A DNA stretch of 64,000 bases from contig NZ_CP042425.1 in assembly GCF_008254045.1 (NCBI RefSeq), positions 8,632,163 through 8,696,162 of the forward strand. Direction: 5' to 3'. Each line of letters begins with the position of its first letter. Positions within the stretch are counted from its first letter, which is position 1. Shown here piece after piece: positions 8,050 through 17,220 of the stretch. Under the pieces are notes generated by a model. That model was not told the origin of the DNA and made no database searches. It saw only the letters and a program-made list of their open reading frames with translations. The stretch comes from Limnoglobus roseus (GTDB lineage: Bacteria > Planctomycetota > Planctomycetia > Gemmatales > Gemmataceae). The position numbers and the translations under genes are program-made.

Positions 8050-8493
8050 TCTACTGTTCGCCGTCTTCGCCCTTTCCCTGGCCGGGGTGGCCGCTTCCGC
8101 CGAGGCCCCGAAGGCCGTCCATGACATCGTCGCGGCCGCCGCCGACACGGAAATGAACACCTTGGTGCGGGCGGTCAAGGCGGCCGGGCTGGCCGCGGCG
8201 CTGAAGGAGAAGGGCCGTACGCCGCGTTCGAGAGGGTCGGCAAGAAGAATCTCGAAGCCGTGTTGGCCGACAAGGAGCAGTTGAAAACGGTGTTGATGGC
8301 CAACCCCGTCGTGGGCAAGGCGGTTCTGGCAGCCGACGCCCTCAAGATGGACCGCAAGGAGGTCAACGGGCTCAAGGTCTGCGTGGACGGGACCGCGGTG
8401 AACGTCGGCGACGCCCGCGTCATCCTGACCGACATCAAGGCCGGCAACGGGGTGATCCACACGACCGGCGCCGTGCTGATGCCGAAGGACTGA
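8042..8493 (+). pseudogene. secreted fasciclin (FAS1) domain protein, frameshifted
   Basis: Starts with a signal peptide (LLFAVFALSLAGVAASAEAP), then the opening helix of a FAS1 domain (LVRAVKAAGLAAALKEKG). The frame then slips at about 8215-8225. The remainder (LKTVLMANPVVGKAVLAADA to GNGVIHTTGAVLMPKD) continues in another frame and ends at 8493. Adding one C in GGGCCGTACG would rejoin the halves. The usual FAPT segment is also missing. FAS1 proteins are surface adhesion domains. Confidence 0.75.
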
Positions 8494-8535
8494 TCGCCAA
8501 GACCAGTCGGTGCGAAGGAGCGCACCGCCCGACGG

Positions 8536-8570
8536 CCGCCGGGCGACGGATTCCCGGCGGTTGGTTTTTT
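8536..8570 (+). terminator. intrinsic terminator
   Basis: 8-bp stem (8536-8543 with 8553-8560) and a 9-base loop, followed by TTGGTTTTTT. It sits 43 bases after the fasciclin stop and just before the convergent receiver gene. Confidence 0.8.
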
Positions 8571-8579
8571 CACATCGAC

Positions 8580-9593
8580 TCATTCACCAAGGCCCGGCCG
8601 CCCACTCCGACCCGCGTTCCGGCAACCGGGTTTCGCAGCCGCCACATCCGCGACCAATCCCGCGAGTCGCCCCGCCATGTCCACGACGTCGAACGGCTTC
8701 CGAAAGACGGCGAGCGGGCCGAGGGCGAATAAATCCCGTTCGGTATAGCGGCCGGCGTCGGCCGTCATGAAGCACGCCGACAAATGCGGGGCGAACTGCC
8801 GCAGGTGGTGCAGCGTTTCGGGGCCGTCCCGGCCGGGCATCAACACGTCGAGCAAGGCCAGATCGATCGAGGCGTGGTGCACCCGGTGGTGCGCCACGGC
8901 CTCCCGGCCGTCGGCCGCCGGCCAAACCGAGAAGCCGTGTCGTTCGAGGCCGGCGGCGAGAACCGCTCGAATGCCGTCGTCGTCGTCGACGACCAGAATC
9001 CCGACGGGCCGTTCCGGGCCGTTCCGGACGAGTGCGGGGACGGACGAGGGGCCTGGATCGCCCCGCCCGTACGGCCGGAGAGCGGTAGCGGTGGGCGGGT
9101 TCATCAGACGCAAGTCCTCGAAACGGGTTTGCCTCGGCCGGTTCATCGGGGCCGCGGGGGCAGGGCCGACAGAATCCTCTTCCGCAGCGGACGGGTTTCG
9201 CCGCACCGGTGTCAACCGGGGCGTGACCAGTCGCGCCACCAGCGCCCGCAGCGCGTTCGGGTCGGTGGGCTTGGGAAGGAAGTGACCGGCGCCCAGGTCC
9301 CGGGCGCGGGCCCGGTACTCTTGTGACGTGTACCCGCTGACGATGACGACACCCGTCCGCTCGCAACCGGGCACCCCTCGCAACCGGGCGGCGAACACGA
9401 ACCCGTTCATGGGGGCCATGCCGATGTCCAGGAGGACGACGTCCGGCGGCCGCCGCGCGGCGGCCGCCAGGGCCGAGTCGCCGTCGTAATAGGGTGCGGC
9501 GTCGTACCCCCAAAGGGCGAGGAGGTCGGCCGTACTGTCGGCCGTGTCCCGCAGGTCGTCAACCACCAGCACGTAGGGTAAGGGGCCTTTCAA
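8580..9593 (-). CDS. double receiver-domain protein (REC-REC)
   Basis: 337 residues from a TTG at 9591-9593 with a GGGAGG ribosome binding site five bases upstream; the frame stays open to an ATG at 9716, which has none. The first receiver has VLVVDDLRDTADS, VVLLDIGMAP and FLPKPTDP. The second, after a 50-residue linker, has ILVVDDDDGIRAVL, LALLDVLMPGRDG and VFRKPFDVVD. Both keep the acidic pocket, phospho-Asp and Lys. With no output domain it is a likely phosphorelay intermediate or protein-interaction regulator. It lies downstream of the NarL-type pair on the same strand. Confidence 0.8.
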   Translation of the reverse strand: MKGPLPYVLVVDDLRDTADSTADLLALWGYDAAPYYDGDSALAAAARRPPDVVLLDIGMAPMNGFVFAARLRGVPGCERTGVVIVSGYTSQEYRARARDLGAGHFLPKPTDPNALRALVARLVTPRLTPVRRNPSAAEEDSVGPAPAAPMNRPRQTRFEDLRLMNPPTATALRPYGRGDPGPSSVPALVRNGPERPVGILVVDDDDGIRAVLAAGLERHGFSVWPAADGREAVAHHRVHHASIDLALLDVLMPGRDGPETLHHLRQFAPHLSACFMTADAGRYTERDLFALGPLAVFRKPFDVVDMAGRLAGLVADVAAAKPGCRNAGRSGRPGLGE

Positions 9594-9797
9594 GAGATCC
9601 TCCCGCCGGCGTGCGGGCAGTCGCCCGGGCGTCGGAAACGGCTTCGACGGATGTGGCAGATCGGTTCCCCAAAGTATGGGACGATGTGTCGTTCCACTTG
9701 CCAGCACGTCTGCCAAACAATCCGGGAGAATGCCGAAATGAGATGTAGGGCGACGCCTGACAGGGAAGGGAATTTGCGGACATCGGAGTCAGGTTTT

Positions 9798-10463
9798 CTA
9801 CCCGCCTTGCAGCCATCCCTGCTGGACGGCGTACCGCACCAGGTCGGCCCGGCTCTGGAGGCCGAGCTTCTCCATCGCCCGCGCCCGGTACGTCTCGACC
9901 GTCTTGACGCTCAACTCCAGCCGGGCCGCGATCTCCTTGTTGCTGTGCCCGGCGGCCGTCTGGTGGGCGACGGCGGCCTCCCGCTCGCTCAGGCTCCCGT
10001 GCGGCAGGTCGACGTTCGCCGGCTGACGCACGAACCCGCCGACCACCTTGCCGGCCATGGACGGGTCGAGGTACGTGCCGCCCGCGGCGACCGCCCGGAT
10101 GGCGTGGATCAACTCCTCCGGGGCCGCCCGCTTGAGGACGTACCCGACCGCCCCGGCCGCCAGGAGTTGTCGGATGTACCCCTTGTCTTCGTGCAGCGTC
10201 AGGGCCAACACGCGGGCCGTCGGGCACTCCCGCCGGATGCGGGTCGTGGCTTGCGACCCGGTCAGGGCCGGCATGGTCACGTCCATGACGACGACGTCCG
10301 GCAGGAGGGCCGGGATCTGCTCGCACGCGAGCAGCCCGTTCGCCGCCTCGCCGACGACGGTCATGTCGGCCTGCGCGTTGATGAGGACCTTCAGCCCCTC
10401 GCGAACCACGGCGTGGTCGTCGGCCAGGTAGACGCGGATCTTAGCCACGGTGGGTTCCTCCAT
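9798..10463 (-). CDS. NarL/FixJ-family response regulator
   Basis: 221 residues. Receiver at about 8-125 (RVYLADDHAVVREGL, phospho-Asp in VVVMDVTMPAL, Lys in YVLKRAAPEEL) and a LuxR-type HTH at about 155-215 (LSEREAAVAHQTAAGHSNKE, then LELSVKTVETYRARAMEKLG). Its start overlaps the end of the histidine kinase gene by 23 bases, so the pair is translationally coupled and presumably cognate. The HTH is highly similar to the one fused to a YozE-like domain at 21383. Confidence 0.93.
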   Translation of the reverse strand: MEEPTVAKIRVYLADDHAVVREGLKVLINAQADMTVVGEAANGLLACEQIPALLPDVVVMDVTMPALTGSQATTRIRRECPTARVLALTLHEDKGYIRQLLAAGAVGYVLKRAAPEELIHAIRAVAAGGTYLDPSMAGKVVGGFVRQPANVDLPHGSLSEREAAVAHQTAAGHSNKEIAARLELSVKTVETYRARAMEKLGLQSRADLVRYAVQQGWLQGG

Positions 10464-12402
10464 CGCGTGGCGTCGGGCGGACGCGGGCGATGACCGTGCT
10501 CCGGCCCGGGGCCGATTCGAGGGTCAGCGTCCCGCCCATCAGGGCCATCCGCTCCCGCATGCCGAGGATGCCCAGGCGGTGGAGGGCCTGGGCGTCCGCG
10601 TCGAACCCCCGCCCGTCGTCCTCGATCAGGACCGACACGTCCTCCGGCGACCGCCGGAAGACGACGCTCACCCGCCGGGCCGCGGCGTGCTTGTGGACGT
10701 TCATGAGCGCCTCCTGGACGACGCGGTACAGGGCCGTCTCGACCTCCGCCCCCAGGCGGTTCTCGTCCGCCTCGGGGCCGTGGTAGTCGACCTCCACCCC
10801 GGTCCGCTCGGCCCACCCGTCCGTGTAGTGCGCGAGGGCCGCCGACAGGCCGAGGTCGTCGAGGGCCGTCGGCCGCAGTTCCAGGGCGAGGTCGTGGACT
10901 TCCCGGCCGATCAGGTCCGTCAGGGATTGCAAGGCGTGCAGCCGGTCCCATTCCTGAGAGGGGTGCGCGGTGGCGTCCCGGACGACCTTCAGCCCCAGCC
11001 CCAGGGCGGTCAGGTGTTGGCCCATCTGGTCGTGCAGTTCGCGGGCGATCCGCCGCCGCTCGTCCTCCTGGACGGTCGTCAGCCGCTGTTGCAGGTCGCG
11101 GCGGTCCGCTTCCGCGATTTCCCGCCGGCCGATCTCGTCGCTCAGCGTCGCGTTCGTGTGGGCCAGCTCGGCCGTGCGTTCCGCGACCCGGACTTCGAGT
11201 CCGTCGTGGGCGGCCTGGAGGGCGACTTCGGCCCGCTTGCGGTCGGTCACGTCCCGGATGTTGCACTGGATCACCGGCGTGTCGCCGACCGGGTACACGT
11301 TGCTCACGAACTCGACTTCGATCCCCCGGCCATCGTGCGTCCGCAGCGGCAGGTCGTCGTACCGGATGTACCCCGTTTCCTGAAGGGTGCGGAACGCCGC
11401 CTTGTTGGACTCGATGTCGTCGAACAGGCCGATCTCCCACAACTCCTTGCCGATCAGCTCCACCCAGGGGTGGCCGAGCAGGTCGGTGAGGAACGGGTTC
11501 GCGTCGAAGATCCGCCGCGTTTCCGGATCGACGAGGAGGATGCCGTCCTGGGCCGTTTCGAACAGGCGGCGGTACCGCGTCTCGGACAGGGCCAGGGACT
11601 CGGTCGCCCGCACCCGCTCGGTCGCGTCCTCGATCGCCAACAGGACGAGGCCCGACTGCCGGCCCGGCAGGAGCAGCCGCCGGGCGTTGAGGACCATGGA
11701 CCGGCGGCCGATGCCGTCGAACACGTGATCCACGGCGAAGTTCTCGAAGTGGTGGTCCCCGGTCAGAATGGCTTCCAGCTGTTCACGCAACTGCGGGATG
11801 TCCCACTGGCGGTTGCCCAGGGCGAATAGGGTCTGGCCTTCCGTCTCCGGGGCCGTCACGCGGAAGGTGCGGTAGAACGACGAGTTCGCACTCCGAACCC
11901 GCAGGCCCGCGTCGAGTACGACGAGCGGCTCGCGGACGGTCTGGATGATCCCCTCGGCGAAGGCCCGCGCGTCCTCCACCCCCTGGACCGCCCGTTGCCG
12001 CTCGCTCACGTCGCAGAAGAGCAGCACGGCCCCGATGATCGCACCAGCCGCGTCCCAAACCGGGGACGCCCCGTGGTCGATGCGGCACTCGCTGCCGCCC
12101 CGGCCGATCAGCACGGTGTGGTCGGACAATCCGACGGCAACCCCGCCCGCGAGGACGTCCGTCACGGGGTCGGGTGCGGGCCGGCGGGTGACTTCGTCCT
12201 CGATGCGGAAGACGGCCTCGGCCGTCCGGCTCACGGCATCGTCAGCCGACCAACCAGTCAAGGACGCGGCCACCGGGTTCACGGCGAGGATCCGTGCCTT
12301 GTCATCCGTGACGATCAGCCCAAGGCCGATGCCGACGAGCGCGGACTGCACCCATTCGGCTAGCGGTTGTCGGGCGTTTTGCTCAGACGCCATGATCGAC
12401 AT
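10441..12402 (-). CDS. PAS-rich histidine kinase (HisKA_3 / HATPase_c), partner of the NarL-type regulator
   Basis: 653 residues from the ATG at 12402 (the ATG at 12393 is also possible behind GAGGGAGA). Three PAS/PAC units span about 15-410 (LIVTDDKARILAVNPVAAS, LVVLDAGLRVRSANSSFY, ILLVDPETRRIFDANPFL). A short coiled coil leads to the dimerisation helix with the phospho-His in RRRIARELHDQMGQ, then an ATPase domain (IEDDGRGFDADA, LGILGMRERM) to the end. There is no membrane helix, so it is a cytoplasmic sensor. It is first in a kinase-regulator unit; the double receiver downstream may join the relay. Confidence 0.92.
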   Translation of the reverse strand: MSIMASEQNARQPLAEWVQSALVGIGLGLIVTDDKARILAVNPVAASLTGWSADDAVSRTAEAVFRIEDEVTRRPAPDPVTDVLAGGVAVGLSDHTVLIGRGGSECRIDHGASPVWDAAGAIIGAVLLFCDVSERQRAVQGVEDARAFAEGIIQTVREPLVVLDAGLRVRSANSSFYRTFRVTAPETEGQTLFALGNRQWDIPQLREQLEAILTGDHHFENFAVDHVFDGIGRRSMVLNARRLLLPGRQSGLVLLAIEDATERVRATESLALSETRYRRLFETAQDGILLVDPETRRIFDANPFLTDLLGHPWVELIGKELWEIGLFDDIESNKAAFRTLQETGYIRYDDLPLRTHDGRGIEVEFVSNVYPVGDTPVIQCNIRDVTDRKRAEVALQAAHDGLEVRVAERTAELAHTNATLSDEIGRREIAEADRRDLQQRLTTVQEDERRRIARELHDQMGQHLTALGLGLKVVRDATAHPSQEWDRLHALQSLTDLIGREVHDLALELRPTALDDLGLSAALAHYTDGWAERTGVEVDYHGPEADENRLGAEVETALYRVVQEALMNVHKHAAARRVSVVFRRSPEDVSVLIEDDGRGFDADAQALHRLGILGMRERMALMGGTLTLESAPGRSTVIARVRPTPRDGGTHRG

Positions 12403-13329
12403 TCTCCCTCGCCGTTCCGTCCGAGCGAAGGCTCGGAGTTGTGGTGGTCGAGCGGTCCGACGGGTTATTGTACGTCCGGTGCGTCGATTCCCCCGCTTTC
12501 CGGCCCGCGGGTGAACCAAGTACGGCAACGACGAACTGAACCCAACCGTCCATCCCGAAGTGGCGGTGGGTGAAGAGAGGTAGAACCCGACCGCACTCCC
12601 GATGCCGGTCAAGAAGCCCGTCCGGAGCAAGAGGCCGAGCTGGGCACGGTCGCTCCCGCCCGAGAAGAATCACGGCGGCTACCAAGCCAACGACCGGCTG
12701 CAGAACCGCGGTGAGAATCCCCAGCCGAGCGGTCAGCGAGACGGGTACGAAGTTTTGCCCGACGCCGGGTTGAGGCGAAGAGACGGCGGGCGACGGGCGG
12801 CTGTATCGTGGGCCGTGAGATGTACGAATGTGCTAAGACCTTTCTGGGAGTCGGCTAGTTTTTCCGGCTCGTCCGATCCGACATGCCGGTGTAGCCGATT
12901 ATCGCGAGGGAATGCCCTTCAAGCGGCCGGGAAAACGGCGGGTCCGGTGTCGGTGAAAACGGTCACCTTGGTCAGTTAATTCCGGACACCTGCGGTTGGC
13001 GGGCGGTTGACGTTGGTCATCAGGATGACCGAGTAACATCGGGTGGAACGACGGTGGCGGAGTGGCAATTACGAAGGCATCACTTCAACCGACATGGGTT
13101 CGTGGTGGCCACTTGACTCAATGCCCTCCCATTCTCTGACGCATTTTGATGACATTCCCTGGCTCACCTCATGCCGTTCTCCTGTCAGTCTTAAAAACCT
13201 CATGTCGGATACTGCTAAGGAACTTCTTGGACGATCTCGTGGTAGGGGCAAACCTCGAAGTATCGGCGCCACGCCCGTTCGGACCGACTCCGGCGAGTAA
13301 CGGGTCACCCCGATGCAGGAGAACTCAGG
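12403..13329. other. long intergenic region with a possible broken membrane-protein gene
   Basis: About 930 bases. On the minus strand between about 12780 and 12480, two frames give fragments that read like a small membrane protein (LGILTAVLQPVVGLVAAVIL, then LLLRTGFLTGIGSAVGFYL), which would need two frameshifts to join. The rest (12800-13320) has no convincing gene. It should contain the promoters of the divergent kinase and membrane-protein genes. Confidence 0.35.
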
Positions 13330-13581
13330 ATGAGGTACACGTCATTTGCGGTCGTGGTGCTGGGGGCCTTGATCGCCTGCTACGCGGGGTCGCAATTCTT
13401 GACCGCCGGCCCGCTCGGCCAATCCGAGGGCCCACCCGCCTGGAGGCTGGGGCTCGGGCTCGCCTTTGGGGCGGCCCTCGTGTTCGCCGGCGCGATGATG
13501 TGGTTGTTCGGCGGGAAGGGTTACACGTCGGGCGGGCGCGGTGTCCGTCCCGGTCCGGACTCGGCACCCAAGGGCGGGTAG
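13330..13581 (+). CDS. small two-helix membrane protein, copy 1
   Basis: 83 residues starting behind GGAGAACTC. Two membrane segments (SFAVVVLGALIACYAGSQFL and LGLAFGAALVFAGAMMWLFG) followed by a polar Gly-rich tail. A clear paralogue is encoded at 29814-30044 (minus). Function unknown; both copies sit near signalling and unknown small genes. Confidence 0.7.
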   Translation: MRYTSFAVVVLGALIACYAGSQFLTAGPLGQSEGPPAWRLGLGLAFGAALVFAGAMMWLFGGKGYTSGGRGVRPGPDSAPKGG

Positions 13582-13808
13582 CGAGAACAAACGCTCTCGT
13601 TCGTCGAGGCGGCCGCGATCAGTCGACACTTCCGACGATGTCGGGGCCTGAACCGAAAGGTCGTCTGCCCCGTGCCTATCGACCTTTAGGAACCGCCGAG
13701 GAATCTCACCCCATTCCACGCGGACGGCGTTCGATCAATCGTAGGGTGTCGTGTCGGGTTGCCACCACGGCAGCCGTCATTCATTTACTCTGGACGCGAG
13801 GGCCGGCC

Positions 13809-13964
13809 ATGTTCGAGGACAACTTTCAGTTAATCTTATCCCTGGGGGCGGTGGTGGCTCTGTTGGTCGCCATCGCGGCCGTGGCGGCTTTGCTCGTGGT
13901 CCGCGCGGGACGCGCCGCCACACTGGAAGTCGGAAGCTTGGAGCGAACTCGCCCACGCCGATAA
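13809..13964 (+). CDS. short single-pass membrane protein
   Basis: 51 residues: FEDNFQLILSLG, then a long hydrophobic segment (AVVALLVAIAAVAALLVV), then a basic tail. It has a plausible start and typical small membrane-protein composition, but no strong ribosome binding site. The next gene is the P-type ATPase 68 bases on, so it may be a small co-transcribed partner; that is inference. Confidence 0.45.
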   Translation: MFEDNFQLILSLGAVVALLVAIAAVAALLVVRAGRAATLEVGSLERTRPRR

Positions 13965-14032
13965 GGGGTGACGATTAATCGCGCCCTTTCCGTCCGGAGA
14001 GACGCTTGCCCTATCGGTTCGGAGGCGTTCCG

Positions 14033-16528
14033 ATGGCCTCGGTTACTTCGCCATCGCCCGAGGGGCTAACCACCGCCGAGGCGCGGTCGCGGCTCGACGA
14101 ACACGGGCCGAACGAGATCACTCCGACGGCCGGGCCGGGCGGCGTGAAGCAATTGTTAATCACCTTTCTCAACCCGTTGACCGTGATCCTTCTGGTCGCC
14201 GGCGGGGTCGCCGCCGGGGTCGGGGACTACGCCACGGCGGCCGTCATTGGCGTCGTCGTGGGCGTGAGTTCGCTCATCCAATTTTTCCACACCCTGCGAT
14301 CCGACCAGGCGCTCCGCCACCTCCAAGACCGCGTTGCGGTGACCGCCACGGTTCGACGCGACGGCGTTTGGGCGGAACGGCCGCGACGGGACGTCGTACC
14401 CGGGGATCTCATTCGTCTTGCGGCCGGCGATTTCATCCCGGCGGACGCCCGGCTCGTCACCGCCCGCGACCTGCACGTCCTGCAGGCGGCTCTCACGGGC
14501 GAATCGCTCCCCGTCGAAAAGGAAGTCCGGGAGAATTCGGGCAAGCCCGGCGACCCGCTCGCCCTCGACCGCCCGGACGCGGTGTTCTTCGGCACGTCGG
14601 TGGTAAGCGGCACCGGGACCGCGGTCGTCGCCGCCACCGGCCGTGCGACGGCGTTCGGGGACGTCGCCGCCCGGCTCGCCGCCAAGGCCCCGGAGACCGA
14701 GTTCGACCGCGGCACCCGCCGGTTCGGCCTGTTCATCACCCAGACGGTGTTCGCGCTGGTCGTGTTCGTATTCGTGGTCGCCGTCGCCCGCCAACTGCCG
14801 GCGATGGAGTCCCTCCTCTTCGCCCTGGCGCTCGCGGTCGGCCTGACGCCCGGCCTGCTCCCGATGATCGTGAACGTCACCCTCGCCCGCGGGGCCGTGC
14901 GGATGGCCCGGCAGGACGTCATCGTGAAGCACCTCGCCGCGATCCAGAACTTGGGCAGCATGGACGTCCTCTGCACGGACAAGACGGGCACCCTGACGCG
15001 GGGCGACGTGAGCTTAGTCCGGTGCGACACCGCGGCCGGCGTCTCGGCCGACCGCGTTCTGCTCCTCGCGTACTTGAACAGCCGGCACGAGACCGGGTTC
15101 AAAAACCCTCTGGATGTCGCGATCCTCGCCCACCCGGTCCCGGCCGGGGTCGAAGGGTTCGAGAAGCTCGACGAGGTGCCGTTCGACTTCGAGCGGCGGC
15201 GGTTGTCGGTCGTGTTGCGCGGGCCGTCCGGGGTGACGCTCGTCACCAAGGGGGCGCCCGAGAGCGTCCTCGACTGTTGCGGGAGCTGGGAGGACGGACC
15301 GGAGACCCGCCCGCTCGACGCGGCGACCCGCGACCGCGTTCTCGCGTACGTCCGGCGGCAAAGCGTCGAGGGGTACCGCCTCCTCGCCGTCGCCTCGCGG
15401 GTCGTCACGCCGGGCGGCCGGTATTCCGCCGCCGACGAGGTCGAGCTCACCCTGGCCGGGTTCCTCGCGTTTACGGACCCGATCCGGGAGGACGCGGCCG
15501 ACGCGATCCGCGACCTGGCCGCCGATGGCGTGCGGGTGGTGATGATCAGCGGCGACGACGAGCACGTCGCCCGCCGGATCGCCGATCTGGTCGGCCTCGG
15601 CGGCGGCCGGGTCGTGTCCGGCGGCGAACTGGCCGGGATGACCGACCCGGCCCTGGGGGCGGTGGCCGAGCAGGTGGCCGTGTTCGCCCGCACGTCGCCG
15701 GCCCAGAAGAACCGCATCCTGCTCGCGCTCAAGGCCCGGGGGCACGTGGTCGGGTTCCTCGGCGACGGGGTGAACGACGCCCCGTCGATTCACGCCGCCG
15801 ACGTGGGCATCTCTGTGAGTACCGCCGTGGACGTGGCGAAGGCGGCGGCCGAGGTCATCCTGATGAAGCCCGGCCTGCGGGTCATCCACGACGGCGTCCT
15901 CGAAGGCCGCCGGGCGTTCACGAACGTGATGAAGTACCTGCTGATGGGGACGAGTTCGAACTTCGGGAACATGCTCAGCATGGCAGCCGCGGTCGTGTTC
16001 CTGCCGTTCCTGCCGATGTTGCCGCTTCAGATTTTGCTCAACAACCTGCTCTACGACCTCGCGCAACTGCCGATCCCGACCGACCGCGTGGACGCCGCCC
16101 TGGTCCGCAAGCCGCGGAAGTGGGACGTCTCGGCCATCCGCACGTTCATGCTCGTGGTCGGGCCGGTCAGTTCGGCCTTCGACCTGGTCACGTTCGCCGG
16201 CCTCGTGTGGCTGTTCCACGCCACGGCCACGGCCTTCCAGACGGGATGGTTTGTGGAATCGTTGTTCACCCAGACGCTCGTCGTGCTGGTCATCCGCACG
16301 GCCGGGAACCCGTTCCGCAGCCGACCGAGTCCGTGGGTTCTGGGGACGGTCATCGGGGTGTGCGGGGTGGCGGTCGCACTGCCGTTCACGCCGGTCGCGG
16401 GGCCGCTCGGGTTCGAGCCGCTACCGGGAGCGTTCGTCCCGTTCTTGCTGGCGGTCGCCGCGGCCTACCTGCTCGCGGTCGAGGTGGTCAAGCGACGGTT
16501 CTTCCGCGACGTGGCCGCCAGGGCGTGA
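14033..16528 (+). CDS. mgtA: P-type ATPase, MgtA-like Mg2+ transporter
   Basis: 831 residues from the ATG at 14033 (GGAGG seven bases upstream). It has an N-terminal cation-ATPase domain, an actuator with TGES at about 155, the phosphorylated Asp in CTDKTGTLT at about 316, and the hinge LGDGVNDAPS. C-terminal helices include PLQILLNNLLYDLAQLPIPT, the pattern of the MgtA/MgtB (P3B) subfamily. Slightly shorter than the usual 900 residues, mostly at the N-terminus. Likely moves Mg2+ into the cell at the inner membrane. No Mg-responsive leader was recognised upstream. Confidence 0.88.
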   Translation: MASVTSPSPEGLTTAEARSRLDEHGPNEITPTAGPGGVKQLLITFLNPLTVILLVAGGVAAGVGDYATAAVIGVVVGVSSLIQFFHTLRSDQALRHLQDRVAVTATVRRDGVWAERPRRDVVPGDLIRLAAGDFIPADARLVTARDLHVLQAALTGESLPVEKEVRENSGKPGDPLALDRPDAVFFGTSVVSGTGTAVVAATGRATAFGDVAARLAAKAPETEFDRGTRRFGLFITQTVFALVVFVFVVAVARQLPAMESLLFALALAVGLTPGLLPMIVNVTLARGAVRMARQDVIVKHLAAIQNLGSMDVLCTDKTGTLTRGDVSLVRCDTAAGVSADRVLLLAYLNSRHETGFKNPLDVAILAHPVPAGVEGFEKLDEVPFDFERRRLSVVLRGPSGVTLVTKGAPESVLDCCGSWEDGPETRPLDAATRDRVLAYVRRQSVEGYRLLAVASRVVTPGGRYSAADEVELTLAGFLAFTDPIREDAADAIRDLAADGVRVVMISGDDEHVARRIADLVGLGGGRVVSGGELAGMTDPALGAVAEQVAVFARTSPAQKNRILLALKARGHVVGFLGDGVNDAPSIHAADVGISVSTAVDVAKAAAEVILMKPGLRVIHDGVLEGRRAFTNVMKYLLMGTSSNFGNMLSMAAAVVFLPFLPMLPLQILLNNLLYDLAQLPIPTDRVDAALVRKPRKWDVSAIRTFMLVVGPVSSAFDLVTFAGLVWLFHATATAFQTGWFVESLFTQTLVVLVIRTAGNPFRSRPSPWVLGTVIGVCGVAVALPFTPVAGPLGFEPLPGAFVPFLLAVAAAYLLAVEVVKRRFFRDVAARA

Positions 16529-16545
16529 GCGAAGACCGCCGGGCG

Positions 16546-17220
16546 TTAGCCGTGGTCGCCGGCGGTGTCCGCGGCCGCCGACCCGACCGGGGCCACGCCC
16601 TTCTGCCCCCAGCCCCACCCGCCGATTTCCGGCATGTCCTCGCCGTACTCGTGGACGTAGTGCCGGTGCTCGATGAGCTTGTCCCGAACAATCTGCCGCA
16701 CCCCCGATGCCGTCGCGACCAGGCCCGGCACGCGGTCGATCAGGTCGGCGACCAGGTTGAAGCGGTCGATCTGGTTCAGCACGCACATGTCGAAGGGGGT
16801 AGTGGTCGTGCCCTCCTCCTTGTACCCGCGGACGTGCAGGTTCCGGTGGTTCGTCCGCCGGTAGGTCAACCGCTTCAGGCCGGCCGCGTCTTGCGAGACG
16901 CTCGGGTAGACCTCGCTGTACGTCCCTTAGAGGTAGACGTTCGCCACGACGCCCGGGCCGCCGTGGCCGGGCCCGGCGACATACAGGACGTTCAGGTCGT
17001 CCCGCCGGATCAGGCGGTTCAGGTGGGCGTAGATCAGGTTCAGCCCCGGCGTCGTCCCCTAGTGCCCGAGCAGCCGCGGCTTGACGTGTTTGCGCTGGAG
17101 CGGCTCGCGCAACAGCGGATTGTCGAGCAGGTAGATCTGCCCGACGGACAGGTAGTTCGCCGCCCGCCAGTAGGCGTCGATCTTGGCCAGGAGGGCGGGG
17201 TCGAGCGGGGCGTCGGTCAT
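16546..17220 (-). pseudogene. xfp: phosphoketolase remnant: two nonsense codons and a large internal deletion
   Basis: From the ATG at 17218-17220, one continuous frame of 225 codons encodes both ends of a D-xylulose-5-P/fructose-6-P phosphoketolase (normally about 790 residues). Residues 1-116 match the N-terminus (YWRAANYLSVGQIYLLDN, NVLYVAGPGHGGPGVVANVY). Residue 117 onward is the C-terminus (TYRRTNHRNLHVRGYKEEGT, EYGEDMPEIGGWGWG). About 560 residues, including most of the ThDP site, are gone. TAG at 17059-17061 replaces the Trp of HWGTTPG, and TAA at 16927-16929 replaces the Glu of VYLEGTYSE. Its start overlaps the acetate kinase stop, so the operon once made the phosphoketolase/acetate kinase shunt. 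Confidence 0.92.

Noticed and set aside
12480..12780. A small membrane protein on the minus strand
   Set aside because: The hydrophobic pieces lie in two frames and need two slips to join. No start with a ribosome binding site was found, so it is noted only within the intergenic entry.
13007..13039. TTGACG ... TAACAT as a promoter
   Set aside because: The spacer is 21 bases, too long for a standard sigma-70 promoter.
13043..13300. 85-codon plus-strand ORF
   Set aside because: No ribosome binding site, atypical composition and no relatives recognised; probably chance in a lower-GC stretch.
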